A stretch of DNA of 64,000 nt from Mytilus edulis (lineage: Eukaryota > Mollusca > Bivalvia > Mytilida > Mytilidae). Below the pieces are notes generated by a model, which saw only the letters and a program-made list of their open reading frames with translations, made no database searches and had not been told where the DNA came from. Shown here piece by piece: positions 33,900 through 45,324 of this stretch. Each line of letters starts with the position of its first letter. Position 1 is the first letter of the stretch. Position numbers and translations under genes: made by a program. The DNA lies in contig NC_092354.1 of NCBI RefSeq assembly GCF_963676685.1, positions 13,832,746 to 13,896,745 on the forward strand. The letters are read 5' to 3'.

Positions 33900-35350
33900 T
33901 CAGGAGTTATCTGGAAACGCCCTCCTTATGCAAGTAAATTTCCCAAAAATGACAAAGTTCGCCTTTCTCCCAAAAGAGCACATTTTTGCAAAAATATCTT
34001 CATAAATCGGATTAAAAACACAGCTGTAGGCAGGATTATCTGAATGGGCTTTTAGTTTGACAGCATATTGAAGTCCAAGCTTCAAACGTCTGTCAGTGAG
34101 TGAGTGCTCATCAGCCTCTACATACAGACTCTCAACTGGTGAGGTTTTAAATGCGCCAAGACAGAGACGCAAACCTTGGTGATGCACAGCATCGAGAATC
34201 TGTATGTAGGACTTCCTTGCAGAGTCATACACTATAGAGCCATAATCTAGTTTAGATCTAACAAGAGATCTATATATATTGAGTAAAATGTTGCGATCAG
34301 CACCCCAGTCAGTGCTGCCGACAACTTTTAAAATATCTAAAGCTTTTAAACATCTCGCTTTTAACATTTTGATATGGGGTAGAAAGGTTAACTTCTTATC
34401 GAAAAGTAAACCAAGAAATTTGGTTTCATCAACCATTTTAATTGGGTTGCCGTACAAAGTTAGTTCTGGATCAAGATGCAATTTTCTTTTGTTACAAAAA
34501 TGCATCCCGACCGTTTTTGAAGTGGAAAATTTAAAACCATTTCCCGAGGCCCATTTTACAATTCTTCCAAGACATAATTGTATTTGTCTTTCAATGTTAT
34601 TCATATTTTTGCCTCTGTAACATATTAAAAAATCATCAACGTACAATGAACCTTCAATATTACTTTTTAAAACTTCAACAAGGCTGTTGATTTTAAGACA
34701 TGGTCGAATTAACTCTAACATTAAATTGTCTGTTAGAGAGAAAATTAGAAATAAAATTAGGCATATTGCCTTTCAACCCCATATCAAATAGATCTTTTAA
34801 AATACCATATTTCCATGCAGTATCATAGGCCTTCTCAAGGTCGAAAAAGACCGACACCACATGCTCATTTTTCGCAAAACCATTACGGACAAATGATTCG
34901 AATCGAACAAGATGATCAAGAGTACTGCGACCCTGTCGGAATCCACACTGGATATTGGCTAATAGCCCATTGGATTCCAGGAACCAAACAAGGCGATCAT
35001 TGACCATCCGTTCGAGTGTTTTACAGACACAACTGGTAAGAGCAATTGGTCGATAATTAATAAGGATCCGTATGATCTTTACTTGGTTTTGGAATAGGCA
35101 CGACGGTTGCAAGCTTCCAGATTGATGGTAAATCACCAGATTCCCAGATGTTATTCATGAGCTGCAAGAGAGCTTCTAGCGAGGAATCTGGCAAGTGTTT
35201 TAAGAGTTGGTAGTGAATATTATCAGGCCCACAAGCTGTATCATGGGCTTTTGACAGAGATGTTTTAAGTTCTTCAAGAGAAAATAGTTTATTATAATTT
35301 TCACCATTTTTTGATCTAAAGTTTAATTTAATTTTTTCTTTTTGTTTTTT
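33900..35350 (-). pseudogene. LINE ORF2 reverse transcriptase region, frameshifted
   Basis: Reading down the minus strand: LSKAHDTACGPDNIHYQLL and PSIWKLATVVPIPKP (about 35,280-35,100), frame change, NYRPIALTSCVCKTLERM, FRQGRSTLDHL, FFDLEKAYDTAWKYGIL (palm motif A with its catalytic Asp), FLSNRQFNVRVNSTM. After a further break come LKINSLVEVL and GSLYVDDFLICYRG (motif C, YVDD). The block that normally carries G-x-PQGS between NSTMS and LKINS is absent, implying a deletion of roughly 20 codons at about 34,705. The C-terminal region (TKFLGLLFDKKLTFLPHI, RSKLDYGSIVYDSA, LRLCLGAFKTSPVESLYVEA) is intact to a stop at 33,900. Without motif B the enzyme cannot work. Confidence 0.85.
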
Positions 35351-36576
35351 TAACTTTTTTTAAAGTCTTCCCTGTAGTTGTTACAAGAAGAAGACTTTGC
35401 AAACGTTTCACCAAGTTTGTTGGCAATATCCTTTTCAGATGTTAATAAATTATTGCCGTCTTTCAAATGTTTTACAGTGGCTTTAGAATTTTTACCTTTT
35501 ATTTTATTTACCATATTCCAAACTTTTGTCATCGGAGTGCGAGGTGTCATCCCCGAGACAAATTTTTTCCAGGATGTTCGTCGGGCTTGCCTACAAGTCC
35601 GCCGTGCCTTAGCGCGAAAAATACGGAAATTACTCAAGTTTTCCGTCGTTGGTTGTTGATTGAACCGTCTTTCAGATTTGTTACGGTCACCTATGGCTTG
35701 ATCACATGCGTCATCAAACCATGGTTTACTGGGATGTTTTGGATTTGCCGAGGTCTTAGGAATAGTTCTGTCAGCAATTGACGTTAGAACTGTATTAAAC
35801 GTTAAAATTGGATCTTGCACAGTCTCAAACATCTTTGACTGAAGTTCCGCTCGACAGAGATTCTCAAACAAGGACCAGTCCGCCTTGTCAAGTTTCCAAC
35901 GTGATACTCTCTGTTGGGCAGAATTAAAAAGATGTTCAAGTACTATTGGAAAATGATCACTTCCACATAGATCATCATGAACACGCCATGAATAATCCAG
36001 AAGCAGAGAGGGGTCGCATATAGTGATATCAATAGAAGAATAAGACCCGTTTCCAGGATGAAGATACGTATTAGATCCATCATTAAAAATGCATAATCCT
36101 TCTTGAGAGACAAAGTCCTCAATGATCTTACCTTTGGCATTATGAGTCTTGCTACCCCATAATGGATTGTGGGCATTGAAGTCGCCCATAAGTATACATG
36201 GTGAGGGTAATTGATCAGTGAGGTTTTTGAGTTTTGCTTTATCGATAATTGAATTAGGTGGAATATATATCGAACATAATGTAATTGTTTTGTCCAATGA
36301 TAAACGAATTGCAACTGCTTGCAGATCCGTTTTGAGTTGGACTGTGCTATGAATGACGTTGTCCTTCACAAAAATAGATGATCCGCCTGCAGCACGTTCA
36401 TCTACCTTAGAAAATGTGCTATAAATGTTGTATCCTTTTAAAGATACGTTGTCACTTTCTTTTAGATGAGTTTCATGAAGACAAAATGCAATAGGTAAAA
36501 AAGACTGAACTAGAAGTGTTAACTCGAGAAGATTTATTTTAAGACCTCGGCAATTCCATTGGATTATATTTGTCAT
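35350..36576 (-). CDS. LINE ORF2 N-terminus: APE-type endonuclease, intact frame
   Basis: A 408-codon frame starting MTNIIQWNCRG only ~12 bp after ORF1. Apurinic-like endonuclease motifs are all visible: the N-terminal QWNCRG Asn, CLHETHL (catalytic Glu), GGSSIFV, LMGDFNAHNPLWGS (Asp/Asn pair), YSSIDITICD, and GSDHFPIVL (catalytic Asp-His). The enzyme nicks target DNA to prime reverse transcription. After about residue 260 comes the basic linker to the reverse transcriptase (RRTCRQARRTSWKKFVSG, NMVNKIKGKNSKATVKHL). A frameshift at the DFKKS end (about 35,352) separates it from the polymerase. ATG start and spacing fit a genuine ORF2. Confidence 0.85.
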   Translation of the reverse strand: MTNIIQWNCRGLKINLLELTLLVQSFLPIAFCLHETHLKESDNVSLKGYNIYSTFSKVDERAAGGSSIFVKDNVIHSTVQLKTDLQAVAIRLSLDKTITLCSIYIPPNSIIDKAKLKNLTDQLPSPCILMGDFNAHNPLWGSKTHNAKGKIIEDFVSQEGLCIFNDGSNTYLHPGNGSYSSIDITICDPSLLLDYSWRVHDDLCGSDHFPIVLEHLFNSAQQRVSRWKLDKADWSLFENLCRAELQSKMFETVQDPILTFNTVLTSIADRTIPKTSANPKHPSKPWFDDACDQAIGDRNKSERRFNQQPTTENLSNFRIFRAKARRTCRQARRTSWKKFVSGMTPRTPMTKVWNMVNKIKGKNSKATVKHLKDGNNLLTSEKDIANKLGETFAKSSSCNNYREDFKKS

Positions 36577-36587
36577 TATTTAAATGC

Positions 36588-38226
36588 TGTCGAGTTTGCC
36601 AGCATTCTTATTTCGCTCACCCTGAGATCGTGATCTTTCGGGTGGCGGAACACTTTCGGTTTCCATTTCAGTTTCGATGATAAGTGTTGAAAATCTGTTG
36701 TGCGAGGAGAGTCGTCGATTTCCAGGACTACGCGCAGCTGGTGTTACTCCGCCTCGACCCCTACCCCGCGACCTCGAATCAGAAGACTTCTGAGAGGATG
36801 TGTTTCCTGGCTTCTTTTGGACATCCTTCTTTTCTTGAGAACGAAGAGGAGATGGGGCTCTGGTAGACTGTGTACTGGACGAAGAAGATACCTTATTGGA
36901 TGCAGATGAAGGAAGACTTTTGGAGGTGGAAGAATCATCTATGTCACTGGGAAGATCCCAGACAGATTCACCGCTCCAATTGTGTATTTCTACTGTTTCT
37001 TTTTTATTTGATTTCCTTTTCTCATTTTTTTTGGTGATGATAGTGAGCTCTGTAGGGAAGATTGAGTTGACTGAGTACTGGTTTTGGAAGATATTGGTTT
37101 TCTTGGAACCAATATTCTATCGGTAGGTTCTGTTTCAACAGACAGCATTTTAAAATTGTCCGCATCAATTGGCCAAGTCATGCGAGTTTGTGTATTCTCG
37201 TGACTGAATGAGCGGACAACTTTGCTGGCGTACGATGGTCTGTTTGAAACAAGGAGATCATTCGAAACAGAAGCTATCTGTTTAGCTTCTGGGTAACTAA
37301 TGTTTCTTTCTGTTTTAATTTTTTTTTTCTTTAAGGTAAACAGGGCAGTCCCTAGACGATGAAAAATGGGATTCACCACAGTTTACACATTTAGAAGATT
37401 CAGAGTGACAGTTTGTTCCCTCGTGTCCTTCGTCAGAACACTTGAAGCATCTCTGCTTACCACGACATTGTTTGCTTCCATGACCAAACTTTTGACAAGT
37501 AAAGCATCGAATTGGGTTTGGGATAAACATGTCAACTCTGATTCCGAAGCAACCTAAAGTAATAGATGGAGGAGGAGTTGGAGTTCTAAAGGTCAAAAGA
37601 TAAGTATTTAATTTGATTATATTTCCATTCTTTTTAATTTGAAATCTAATAACATTAGTTACACCTTGGCTTGAAAGTTCCTCACCGATTTCTTCCACGG
37701 TAAGGTCACCAAGGTATTGACTTCTGTCTCGAATGATCCCCTTACAGCTGTTCAAACTGTTATGGGGAAAGGCAGAAACAGGAAAGTTTGATATTGTAGA
37801 CATTGTAAGTAAATTTGTTGATTGACTTTTGTTGGAACATTCAACCAACAAATTGCCAGATCTCATTTTTGAAACTTTTTTGACAGTACCAGCAACGCTT
37901 TGAATTTGTTTGTGAATTACAAAGGGCGATATTTTTGAAATTGGTTTTTCTTCTGTTCCTTTTATTACAATAAATCTGGGCCAACTGTCATCTTCCCGAC
38001 AGGGCTCTGAATCATCACATTTTCTTTTCTTATGTATTAAAGCTGATTTCGAGGGTTTGCTTTGTTGTGCCATATGAAAGGAGAAAGATTCACCATTCTT
38101 GCCATCCACCCACCTCGGAGTGCCTACAAGGGCGATGCTGTGTTTCCGTGGCGAACCGGGATCGAGTGCTAATTCTGAAAACGAGCTCCATATATAATGT
38201 AGCTGGTCCTCAAAATCAGCACCCAA
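36588..38226 (-). pseudogene. LINE ORF1 (RRM-like plus three CCHC knuckles), two frameshifts
   Basis: The main frame (38,226-37,315) begins MGADFEDQLHYIWSS. It has a central region typical of these ORF1 proteins (WPRFIVIKGTEEKPI, LTVEEIGEELSSQGVTNV) and then three zinc knuckles: CFTCQKFGHGSKQC, CFKCSDEGHEGTNC and CVNCGESHFSSSRDC. A run of A/T near 37,320-37,335 shifts the frame, after which NISYPEAKQIASV and PSYASKVVRS continue to about 36,990. A further shift leads into a Ser/Arg-rich tail (RSRGRGRGGVTPAARSPG) that runs to just before ORF2. The protein would package element RNA. Both shifts lie at or near homopolymers. Confidence 0.8.
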
Positions 38227-38830
38227 GATCCACTGCGGAATGCACCAGATGTTCCAAGAATAGTATACTCAAGCAGAGCGTATCCATCAAGCGAAAGAGA
38301 AAGCGTACCACTTGATTGACCCATGAGCCATCGCCTTCTTCAGTTATCCAAAATATAAATAGCTTAATTTAAAATACATGTGTATATTATGAAAATTGTT
38401 ACAAGAAAGCTTATTGTTGAGGATTAACTGAAGGGCTCGCCATGACCAGCCGATTGATCGAACCGGGTCCATCCGACCTCCCGTTTAGATGATTTCGAAG
38501 CCAAAGCAGCTTATTGAACTATAGTCTCGTCCGTCCGGGTATTTTCTGACCGTAAGGAGTCTGGCTATAGCCCTCATCCACAAGGAACTCGTCAACCACC
38601 GACACGGGTAGCAACCCACGGCAAACGGGTTGGAGAGCCTATTTTATTTAAAACATCGGGCATCTCACGATGTTCGGATCACTTTAGTCTGGTCTCTACC
38701 CTTCGACCTGTCCAGCATGGGTAACCCTACCAGGAGACGAAGCTCCAGCTGGCATAGCTCTTGGGGTCACTGAGACACGCAAGCCCTCCGACCACGGCAA
38801 GGATAGCGATCCACCGGAGGGACCTTAATT
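38227..38830 (-). other. Probable LINE 5' untranslated region
   Basis: GC-richer than its surroundings, with a sharp drop to AT-rich DNA at about 38,830. The minus strand starts CCCTCCGGTGGATCGC and includes GGAGCTTCGTCTCCTGG. No tRNA or rRNA gene fits. Inferred from position upstream of ORF1. Confidence 0.55.
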
Positions 38831-38834
38831 AAGA

Positions 38835-41140
38835 CATTTCCAGAAAGACTAAAATAATTTCGATGACTTTCCGGTGTTTTTTTCTGCATATTTAATATTT
38901 GATAATGTTGAACACGATGCAGTATGGAGTGATGTTGGGCACTAAATTTCCATAATTAAGTGAAGAGGGGGTGGGGGTCCGTAAAAAAACTGTGCCAATT
39001 AAGTTTTTTATCCTTCATTGGACTTTTGATGTCGTCCCATATAGATGTAACACTGTAAAATTTATATCTGCTTCATTTGTGTCATAAATTAGCCTAATTG
39101 TATTCTTATAAGAATAGTGTCAATTTATTATAAGGTAGGACATTTTTAAAAGCATGAGTGTCAGCTAAGAGGTGCAGGACCAGTGGTCTGCATTATCATC
39201 ACTCTGTTTCTTGTGGATGAATTTTGAAACATTTGTAACACTATACATTTTACATATTAGTATGAAGATACCCATTCCTTATTTAATATAGTTTACAGTG
39301 TAGTGACAGCCAGTGGTTAAGTAAAATTGCTCATAGTCATTTATTCTTTCTTAAAACTTTGTCTTGGATTAGAATTTACGTCTTAAAATCAATGAGCTCT
39401 TTAGTTCCACATCACTGACATGTAACTTTCATAATATACATGTATTACTATAAACCACACTTAATACTGTCTCTGATTTTATGTAACTTAGAGTAATATG
39501 TCTCGAATATATGAACTGAATTTGTCAAATTTCTGATCAAATAACGTGAACTTGATCATACAATGTAAGTAATAAACTAATGTTCTGCCTCCACTCAAAT
39601 TTGATTTTTTAAAATTGCAGTGAACAGCCAGCTCAGTCATTTATCTCAAAAATTAGTATAACAATGAACCTAGGTATTTTAAAAGATTGGCTAAACCATA
39701 TTAATTTGGTTATTTTCCAGTACTTGTTCATTAAAAACATTGAAATTATTGCAAGCATTGATCATAATAAAAAGGGAGTTGTATTGGATAACTATGAATT
39801 ATCACATTTAACACTGAATATAGAATTATAGGTTTTTATGAATTGAAAATTATAATATTAATCAAAACAGTCACTGGCAAATCCTTTCTTTCCATTAGGA
39901 AATAAAATGGAGCAATATAAAAATAAATATGAATTTTTCTTTTATGAGGTTCTGTACGTTTTATTTATGGTGTTGTTAAATAATGTCTTTGTTTATGGTG
40001 TTGTTAAATAATGTCCGAGTCCCAATTTGATAATGGTTGTGTCCGATGTATTATAAGTGAACACATGATGTTAATTACACCTGAAGGTTTTTGATTTGAC
40101 ATGCTTTGTGCCTTACCTGAGTTGTATACCTGTGTTCTTATGTTATAGGGACAAGTAACCATCATTTTTTTGTATAATGGCTAGGAAATATAACATTTTG
40201 AAAATAATGATTGATTTAACCAGAAACATAAATATGCATCAATAGGCTAGGTAAACAGACAAAAAGTCACACTTATAAATGGTTATTATTGAAATTTAAT
40301 CAATATGAATTAAATTTATTTATTGAATTGATCAGAATTGGATTTGTCTCCGTTTTTATGTTTTGATTGTTGCAAGCGACACTAAAACCGGTTGTATAAT
40401 ACAATGTTTTCTGTTCATAAGCGATACGCAATTATCTCGTGCATTTATAGACGGGAATTTCAATATAAAACTTGTTCTTTCGGTAATGTTATTTTATTTC
40501 ATTCTTTAACAAACTGTAGACGGATGCCAGGACAAGAAAAACACATTGAAGATAAGTACTTTTGAATTTAAGTTATACTATGTGAATTCAAATTGTCGTT
40601 TTGGTTTAAATATATAATTTTGTTTTATTTAATTACAATGATTTCTAGTGAACGAATAAAACATAAGTTTTTTTTTTAAAATACTTTGAAAATAATTACG
40701 TTTTAAACGAATAGGTATACACTTATTTTATTATTTTGATTTATTTTCATTGAATCATATTTGTATATACATGTATGTCTTTCGCTAACTATAATATTAT
40801 TTCAGTTTATCAATCTCACCTTGTGTTTATTACTGCTTTGTGAGTATGATACTCTTAACATTTATAGTTATTTTGCAAGTTCATTGAATTAGTTTATTTC
40901 AAGTTTCACGTAAGTTTGCTATGCTGTAGGTTGTGTCGGCCAGTACATTTTGCGTTTCTCAGTGTAATGTTACATATAAACGGCGCGTTATACATGTATG
41001 TAATCTACAGCTAAACAGTTACGTTTTAAATGGGCAAGAATTTACACAAAACAAAATAGTTTTATTTTATAGTTAACATTACTTTAACTATGCACACGTG
41101 TTTAAAAATTATTAACTGAATCCTTCAAATATAAGATTAA
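38835..41140. other. Gene-free AT-rich stretch
   Basis: No coding region or known repeat recognised. A 32 bp direct duplication (TTTATGGTGTTGTTAAATAA) lies at 39,960-40,015. Confidence 0.55.
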
Positions 41141-41257
41141 AATTTTCTTTGTATGAATATTAATAATTTTAATTGTCGATGTTCATTTATTGTAATTTTT
41201 AATGTTACTTTAAATATAGGATGCCATTGTTATTGTCAATTTTCATTCAAATATAGG

Positions 41258-42192
41258 ATGCCAAGACATCGTAGACCAGCAAATAACCAAGCAGTGCCAG
41301 CGCGCAATTTAAGAAGGAGAGGGCCTCAATTGAATGAAAATGAACAACCTCCACAAAGACGTCGACGCAATGACCAACATATTGAAGTTGTACAAGATTT
41401 GAACATGCCTAATCCTGTTCAGCCTAACCTTGACAATGACATTCAAGTTGCAGCACCTGTACGCCAATAGGTGAGGTTGATGATACTATAGTATTTGATT
41501 AACCTAATATGTTGCCAAATATAAATGAAACTGACATTTTCATTAGCCAAACAGTTAAAGAAAAAAATTGGCAATTTCAATATACTGACTTATCTATTAT
41601 GCATAAAAGCAATTTCAGTAGTCAATTTGATAAGCAAAGTTATCTAGGTTTAAATGAAGATGGTAGATTGATTACTCAAACAAATCTTTCAAAAAAGAAA
41701 ACAATCACTAATATTGAGACCTGGCCTGACGCTTTTTTAGCTTATTCACAAGTTTTGATTCAGAGACATCCAATGAAAGCTAGTCAACTGTTTGGTTACA
41801 TAGTTATAATAAGGGGTGCAGCAGCTGATAGTACTATTGAAAAGTGGTACATGTATGATCAGCAATTTAGATTAAGAGTTGCAAGAAACCCTACAAAAAA
41901 ATGGAGTATAATTGATTTCCAATTATGGCTTCAAATAATGGCTATTGCTTCAACTATTACGTATACTACGCAACAGCCACGCATTAACAAATGCTATGAC
42001 TTTAATTTTAAAGGAGTTTGTTCTCGTAGTGGTTGTTGGTTCAGTCATACATGTTTGAAATGCTCTTTGAATCACCCATCCATAAGATGTAGAAAAAGAA
42101 TAGGTTTAGATAATAACAAGCCTAGGGCGATGGGTAATGGTAATAGATCAACAGTTCCAAATGGCAACAGACGTTTTCAGCAAAATTCTTGA
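41258..42192 (+). pseudogene. DIRS-like gag with CCCH-type zinc finger
   Basis: Begins MPRHRRPANNQAVPARN (Arg-rich). A frame change near 41,470 and one in-frame TAA near 41,504 separate it from the main 227-codon frame (41,509-42,192). That frame contains WPDAFLAYSQVLIQRHP and EKWYMYDQQFRLRVARNPT, then KCYDFNFKGVCSRSGCWFSH followed by TCLKCSLNHPSIRC. The layout of a helical core with WP-AF and YD-QFR phrases followed by a C-x7-C-x4-C-x3-H finger matches gag proteins of DIRS-type tyrosine-recombinase retrotransposons, from memory. No reverse transcriptase or recombinase of that class follows. The gag is one shift and one stop from being open. Confidence 0.5.
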
Positions 42193-42525
42193 AATAACTA
42201 AACCCAAAAATAATTATTATCGAAATATTGTGATGTATTAGTGAAAACATTATTTAAGTTACTTTATATTATAAATTTTATTGTTTCCCCCCTCTATACT
42301 TAGCGATTAGGTTACACAAATGAAACCATATGTAATGATGATATAATTACATGAGCACTTGTATATGCATTCATATAATTTAAGCACATATAACTTAGGA
42401 ACATTTGACATGTCTGAAGTGTTGCATGTTTATATATAGCAACCTATTCTCATTGCACCAACTTATTTAGCAAGACTTGTCCTGATACTTGGAAGTAAAT
42501 TTATTTATTTTTTTGCAGGGAACCC

Positions 42526-42934
42526 TATTCCTGGTAAAATGGAAAGGCTATCAACTTGCTGATTGTATACCTGGGAGCCAATCACTCACATTCCTAAATC
42601 ATATTTGGAATTATTTCTAGGTTGTGTCGGCAAATTATCCGCATATGCTAATATTCTACAAGAGGCTGTACAAAATCGCCTTTCATCTACAAATTCAAAG
42701 ATCAGTATTTCATTCCCTACAGATGTATATAGGTATGTATTCGGTGCTGATGCCAACACCAGTCTACTTTACTTAGAAGATTTCAGCAAACTACTTTTAA
42801 GTAGTACATGTAACTGGTATTTTCAACTTTACTGCCACGGTCAAGGTACCAAACTTAACTTTCCGGTAAGAGTGAATAACATTGTCCGGGAAAAAAAACA
42901 TCTTCACCTTATCAGACAACAAGGTTATGAATAA
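42526..42934 (+). CDS. N-terminal part of a decayed DDE-like element gene (tentative)
   Basis: A good acceptor (TTTTTTTGCAG before GGAACCC at about 42,520) precedes an open frame whose clear part (42,563-42,934, 123 codons) reads PKSYLELFLGCVGKLSAYA, ISISFPTDVYRYVFGADANT, LNFPVRVNNIVREKKHLHL and stops. I do not recognise this domain on its own. Its orientation and phrasing suggest it is the 5' portion of the broken gene that continues at 43.4-44.46 kb. It has natural composition and no internal stop, so it is the best preserved part. Confidence 0.35.
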
Positions 42935-43399
42935 GAAGGTACCATCTGAAAAACCTCAGATTACATCAGATACAGTGGTATATAGTGTTTAAAGAAAAAA
43001 CTAATAGATTCTACTGTTGTATATAATGTATGTTTAAAGACTAGAAATTGATAGATTCTACTGTTGTATATAGTGTTTGACTGTTCATTTATAATTAAAC
43101 AAACCATATCAGTATGTATTTGAAACATGTTAATGCTGTATAAAATTTTTACATGTACATGGGTTTATACAATGTCTTCCATATTGTCACCAATTGATAA
43201 TTTTAAATTTCAAGACAATGTTAGACTTTCAACTGATCTTAGTCCTTGTTTTAGTAACAGTTTGCATATTTACAACTTAAAACATGTAGTAGGTTAGATG
43301 TCAGATTTAAATCTGAGTGCTCAAGAATAATCAGTATTCTAAGTGTATAGGTGAGACAGAGACAGTGTTATTTTAAAAAGGACAATTAATTGTTTTGTT

Positions 43400-44460
43400 T
43401 ATAAAAATGAGTTGTATGATGTACACGAATTTCAAGTTACGTCTTTTGATGACAAAACAGGTTGTTTTAGAAAAGAAATGTAGAGAATTATTTGATCATT
43501 TGATCGATCTAAATGTGAAAACAATTATCTAAAAGATGAGGTCTACACATTAAAAGAAAACACTTACTTAAAAACTAGGGATAAATCACTTTTACAATAT
43601 ATTGACAATGTAATAATTAAGTTTGAAAGTGAAGGAAAAAAAGTTTGATGAAATTCATCAAAGGCAGCAATTTAGGAAATTAAAAACATTCACTACCTGT
43701 TATGAGCAAGCTTTGGCATTTGCTGAATCTTTTGGACTTAAACCACTTAAAATCTGATAAGGGTAAATTGGTCTCTGTTGTATTAGGTGAAGATACAGCA
43801 GAAAAATAAAATATAACTACTTATGAAAATCTAAACTCTGAGAATAAAGACTTATTAAGGCAGGTTGTGTTTTTACTTGATAACTTTTGCACAAGTGAAG
43901 CAGCATATCATGAGTTTTCCATGATATGTGATGATCTTCCAAAAAAGATTGGGTAGTTCCGTGTAGGGAAGACATTAATAAAATTTATCAAATCGAAAGA
44001 CTTCTAGGAAAGAAACCAGGCGTCAAGATAAACTTAAATATAGATATTGAAGACTTTTATAAAAGATAAAATCAATAAGGACCAAAATTCCGATAAATTT
44101 CAAATTGAATTCTCAGGTGATGCTCGAGTCTCTAAAATTTCTTATTATGTAATTTTTTCACTTGCCATTTTAAATGATGATTTAAATCTCTCATATAATC
44201 AGCTAAGAACAGTTACCATAGTAAGTGTGATGAAAATTTTAAGGAAACTTGTAAACCACTTTTTGATCAATTAAATAACTTAGTAAAAAAAAAATAGTAA
44301 AAATAAATGATAATTCTTATGAAATTGAATTTTTTGTAGGAGGGGACATGAAGTTTTTACAGATTCTTTAAGGCTTAGACAGTGCAGTAGGTGATTTTGC
44401 ATGTTCCTGGTGTAAAGTTCATAAAAATGACACACATGACATTAGTAAGTGTTGGAAGTA
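43400..44460 (+). pseudogene. Decayed RAG1/Transib-like DDE transposase (tentative)
   Basis: Broken into many frames, but the plus strand gives an ordered series: KKCRELFDHLIDLNVK, KLKTFTTCYEQALAFAESFG, KIYQIERLLGKKPGVKINLN, QIEFSGDARVSKISYYVIFS (a catalytic-type Asp after beta-strand residues), then EIEFFVGGDMKFLQI, LDSAVGDFACSWCKVHKND (a CxxC like the RAG1/Transib insertion). The order of first Asp, GGD-KFL strand, then C-x2-C parallels the RNase-H fold with zinc insertion of RAG1 and Transib-type transposases. I know similar proteins from hydra and molluscs but cannot verify the superfamily. At least six stops or shifts make it a pseudogene. Confidence 0.35.
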
Positions 44461-44769
44461 TTACCATTTTTTAAATAAACACTTAGCTGTTCATGTTATT
44501 ACATAGCATGTAATCTTTTACAAAACATTAAAACTGGTGTAGAAAAGCAAATAATGGGCATATAAATGTTTGAATAGATAATGATCATAAAAATATAGCG
44601 AATAGAGAACAATTTGGTCCAAATAATGAATGACTGTTAAAGTTAGTTCATAAAATTTTGATACAAGAAATGAACCATATGCAGTCAAGAATTAAAGAAA
44701 AAAATTATATAGTAGTACTAGTGTAGTAAATTTCATATCAGAGTACCTTAAGAATAAGACTTAGTGTTA

Positions 44770-45045
44770 TTTTCAGAGCTCTGAATATTTTCTCACCCGA
44801 ACAGAGATATATTCATTTTGTGCAACATTTGATAACTCGCAATTCAATTTTCAAACTCAACATAAAATGACGAGGAAGATGTTGCAGGATGACAAGGAGA
44901 ATTAATGGTTGCAAATTAAGAATTTGTTCCAAGATCATTGCACTGGACTGTATAGAGTATGCCCTAAACTTACAACATCCCATATTAATCGTAGACCATT
45001 CTCATCTATGAAAGTGAATTTTGCTGCTTAATTATTGTATTAGAA
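44770..45045 (+). pseudogene. P-element/THAP9-like transposase fragment, older copy
   Basis: Collinear with 47,065-47,320 at DNA level: CAGAGCTCTGAATATTTTCTCAC, AAAATGACGAGGAAGATGTTG, CAAGATCATTGCAC and ATGAAAGTGAATTTTGCTGCT. It carries additional stops, and the HL-region is disrupted. It is thus a diverged second copy of the same P-like domain, 2.3 kb from the better one. Confidence 0.6.
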
Positions 45046-45061
45046 TTGTTTTACATTTGTC

Positions 45062-45225
45062 TTATCGGGGCCTTTTTAGCTGACTATGCGGTATGGGCTT
45101 TGCTCATTGTAGAAGGCCGTACAGTGACCTATATTTGTTGATGTCTGTGTCATTTTGGTCTCTTGTGGACAGTTATCTCATTGGCAATCATACCACATCT
45201 TCTTTTTTTTTTTTTTTTTTTATAT
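45062..45225 (+). repeat. SINE-like 3' end with poly-T tract
   Basis: GTAGAAGGCCGTACAGTGACC, GTCTGTGTCATTTTGGTCTC and TCATTGGCAATCATACCA are followed by ~20 T. The same block occurs at 56,575-56,692 and 58,185-58,290. A well-known mussel repeat end. Confidence 0.7.
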
Positions 45226-45324
45226 TAGAAGCATTTGATGTTTAATTTATGTTTTCATGATCACTAGCTGCAATCAGAATGTGTCACCAATCAAAAGTAA
45301 GCAACATATATACTATCTTTTCAG

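Larger units (their letters stand above)
33900..38830 (-). mobile_element. Non-LTR retrotransposon (I/Nimb- or Jockey-like LINE), nearly full length
   Basis: Minus-strand order from right to left: GC-richer 5' region (38,830-38,227), ORF1 with RNA-binding zinc knuckles (38,226-36,588), ORF2 endonuclease (36,576-35,350), and reverse transcriptase (35,350-33,900). The ORF1-ORF2 gap is about 12 bp. The element ends soon after the reverse transcriptase, with no RNase H domain and no poly-A or short-repeat tail seen, so its 3' end is probably missing. Several frameshifts and one short deletion disable it. Confidence 0.85.

Noticed and set aside
34279..35781. Plus-strand frames at 34,279-34,620, 35,378-35,659 and 35,467-35,781
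   Set aside because: Shadows of the minus-strand LINE ORF2, whose endonuclease and polymerase motifs are unmistakable.
38420..38830. rRNA or tRNA-like gene in the GC-rich block
   Set aside because: No conserved rRNA core or tRNA boxes; position and orientation fit a LINE 5' untranslated region.
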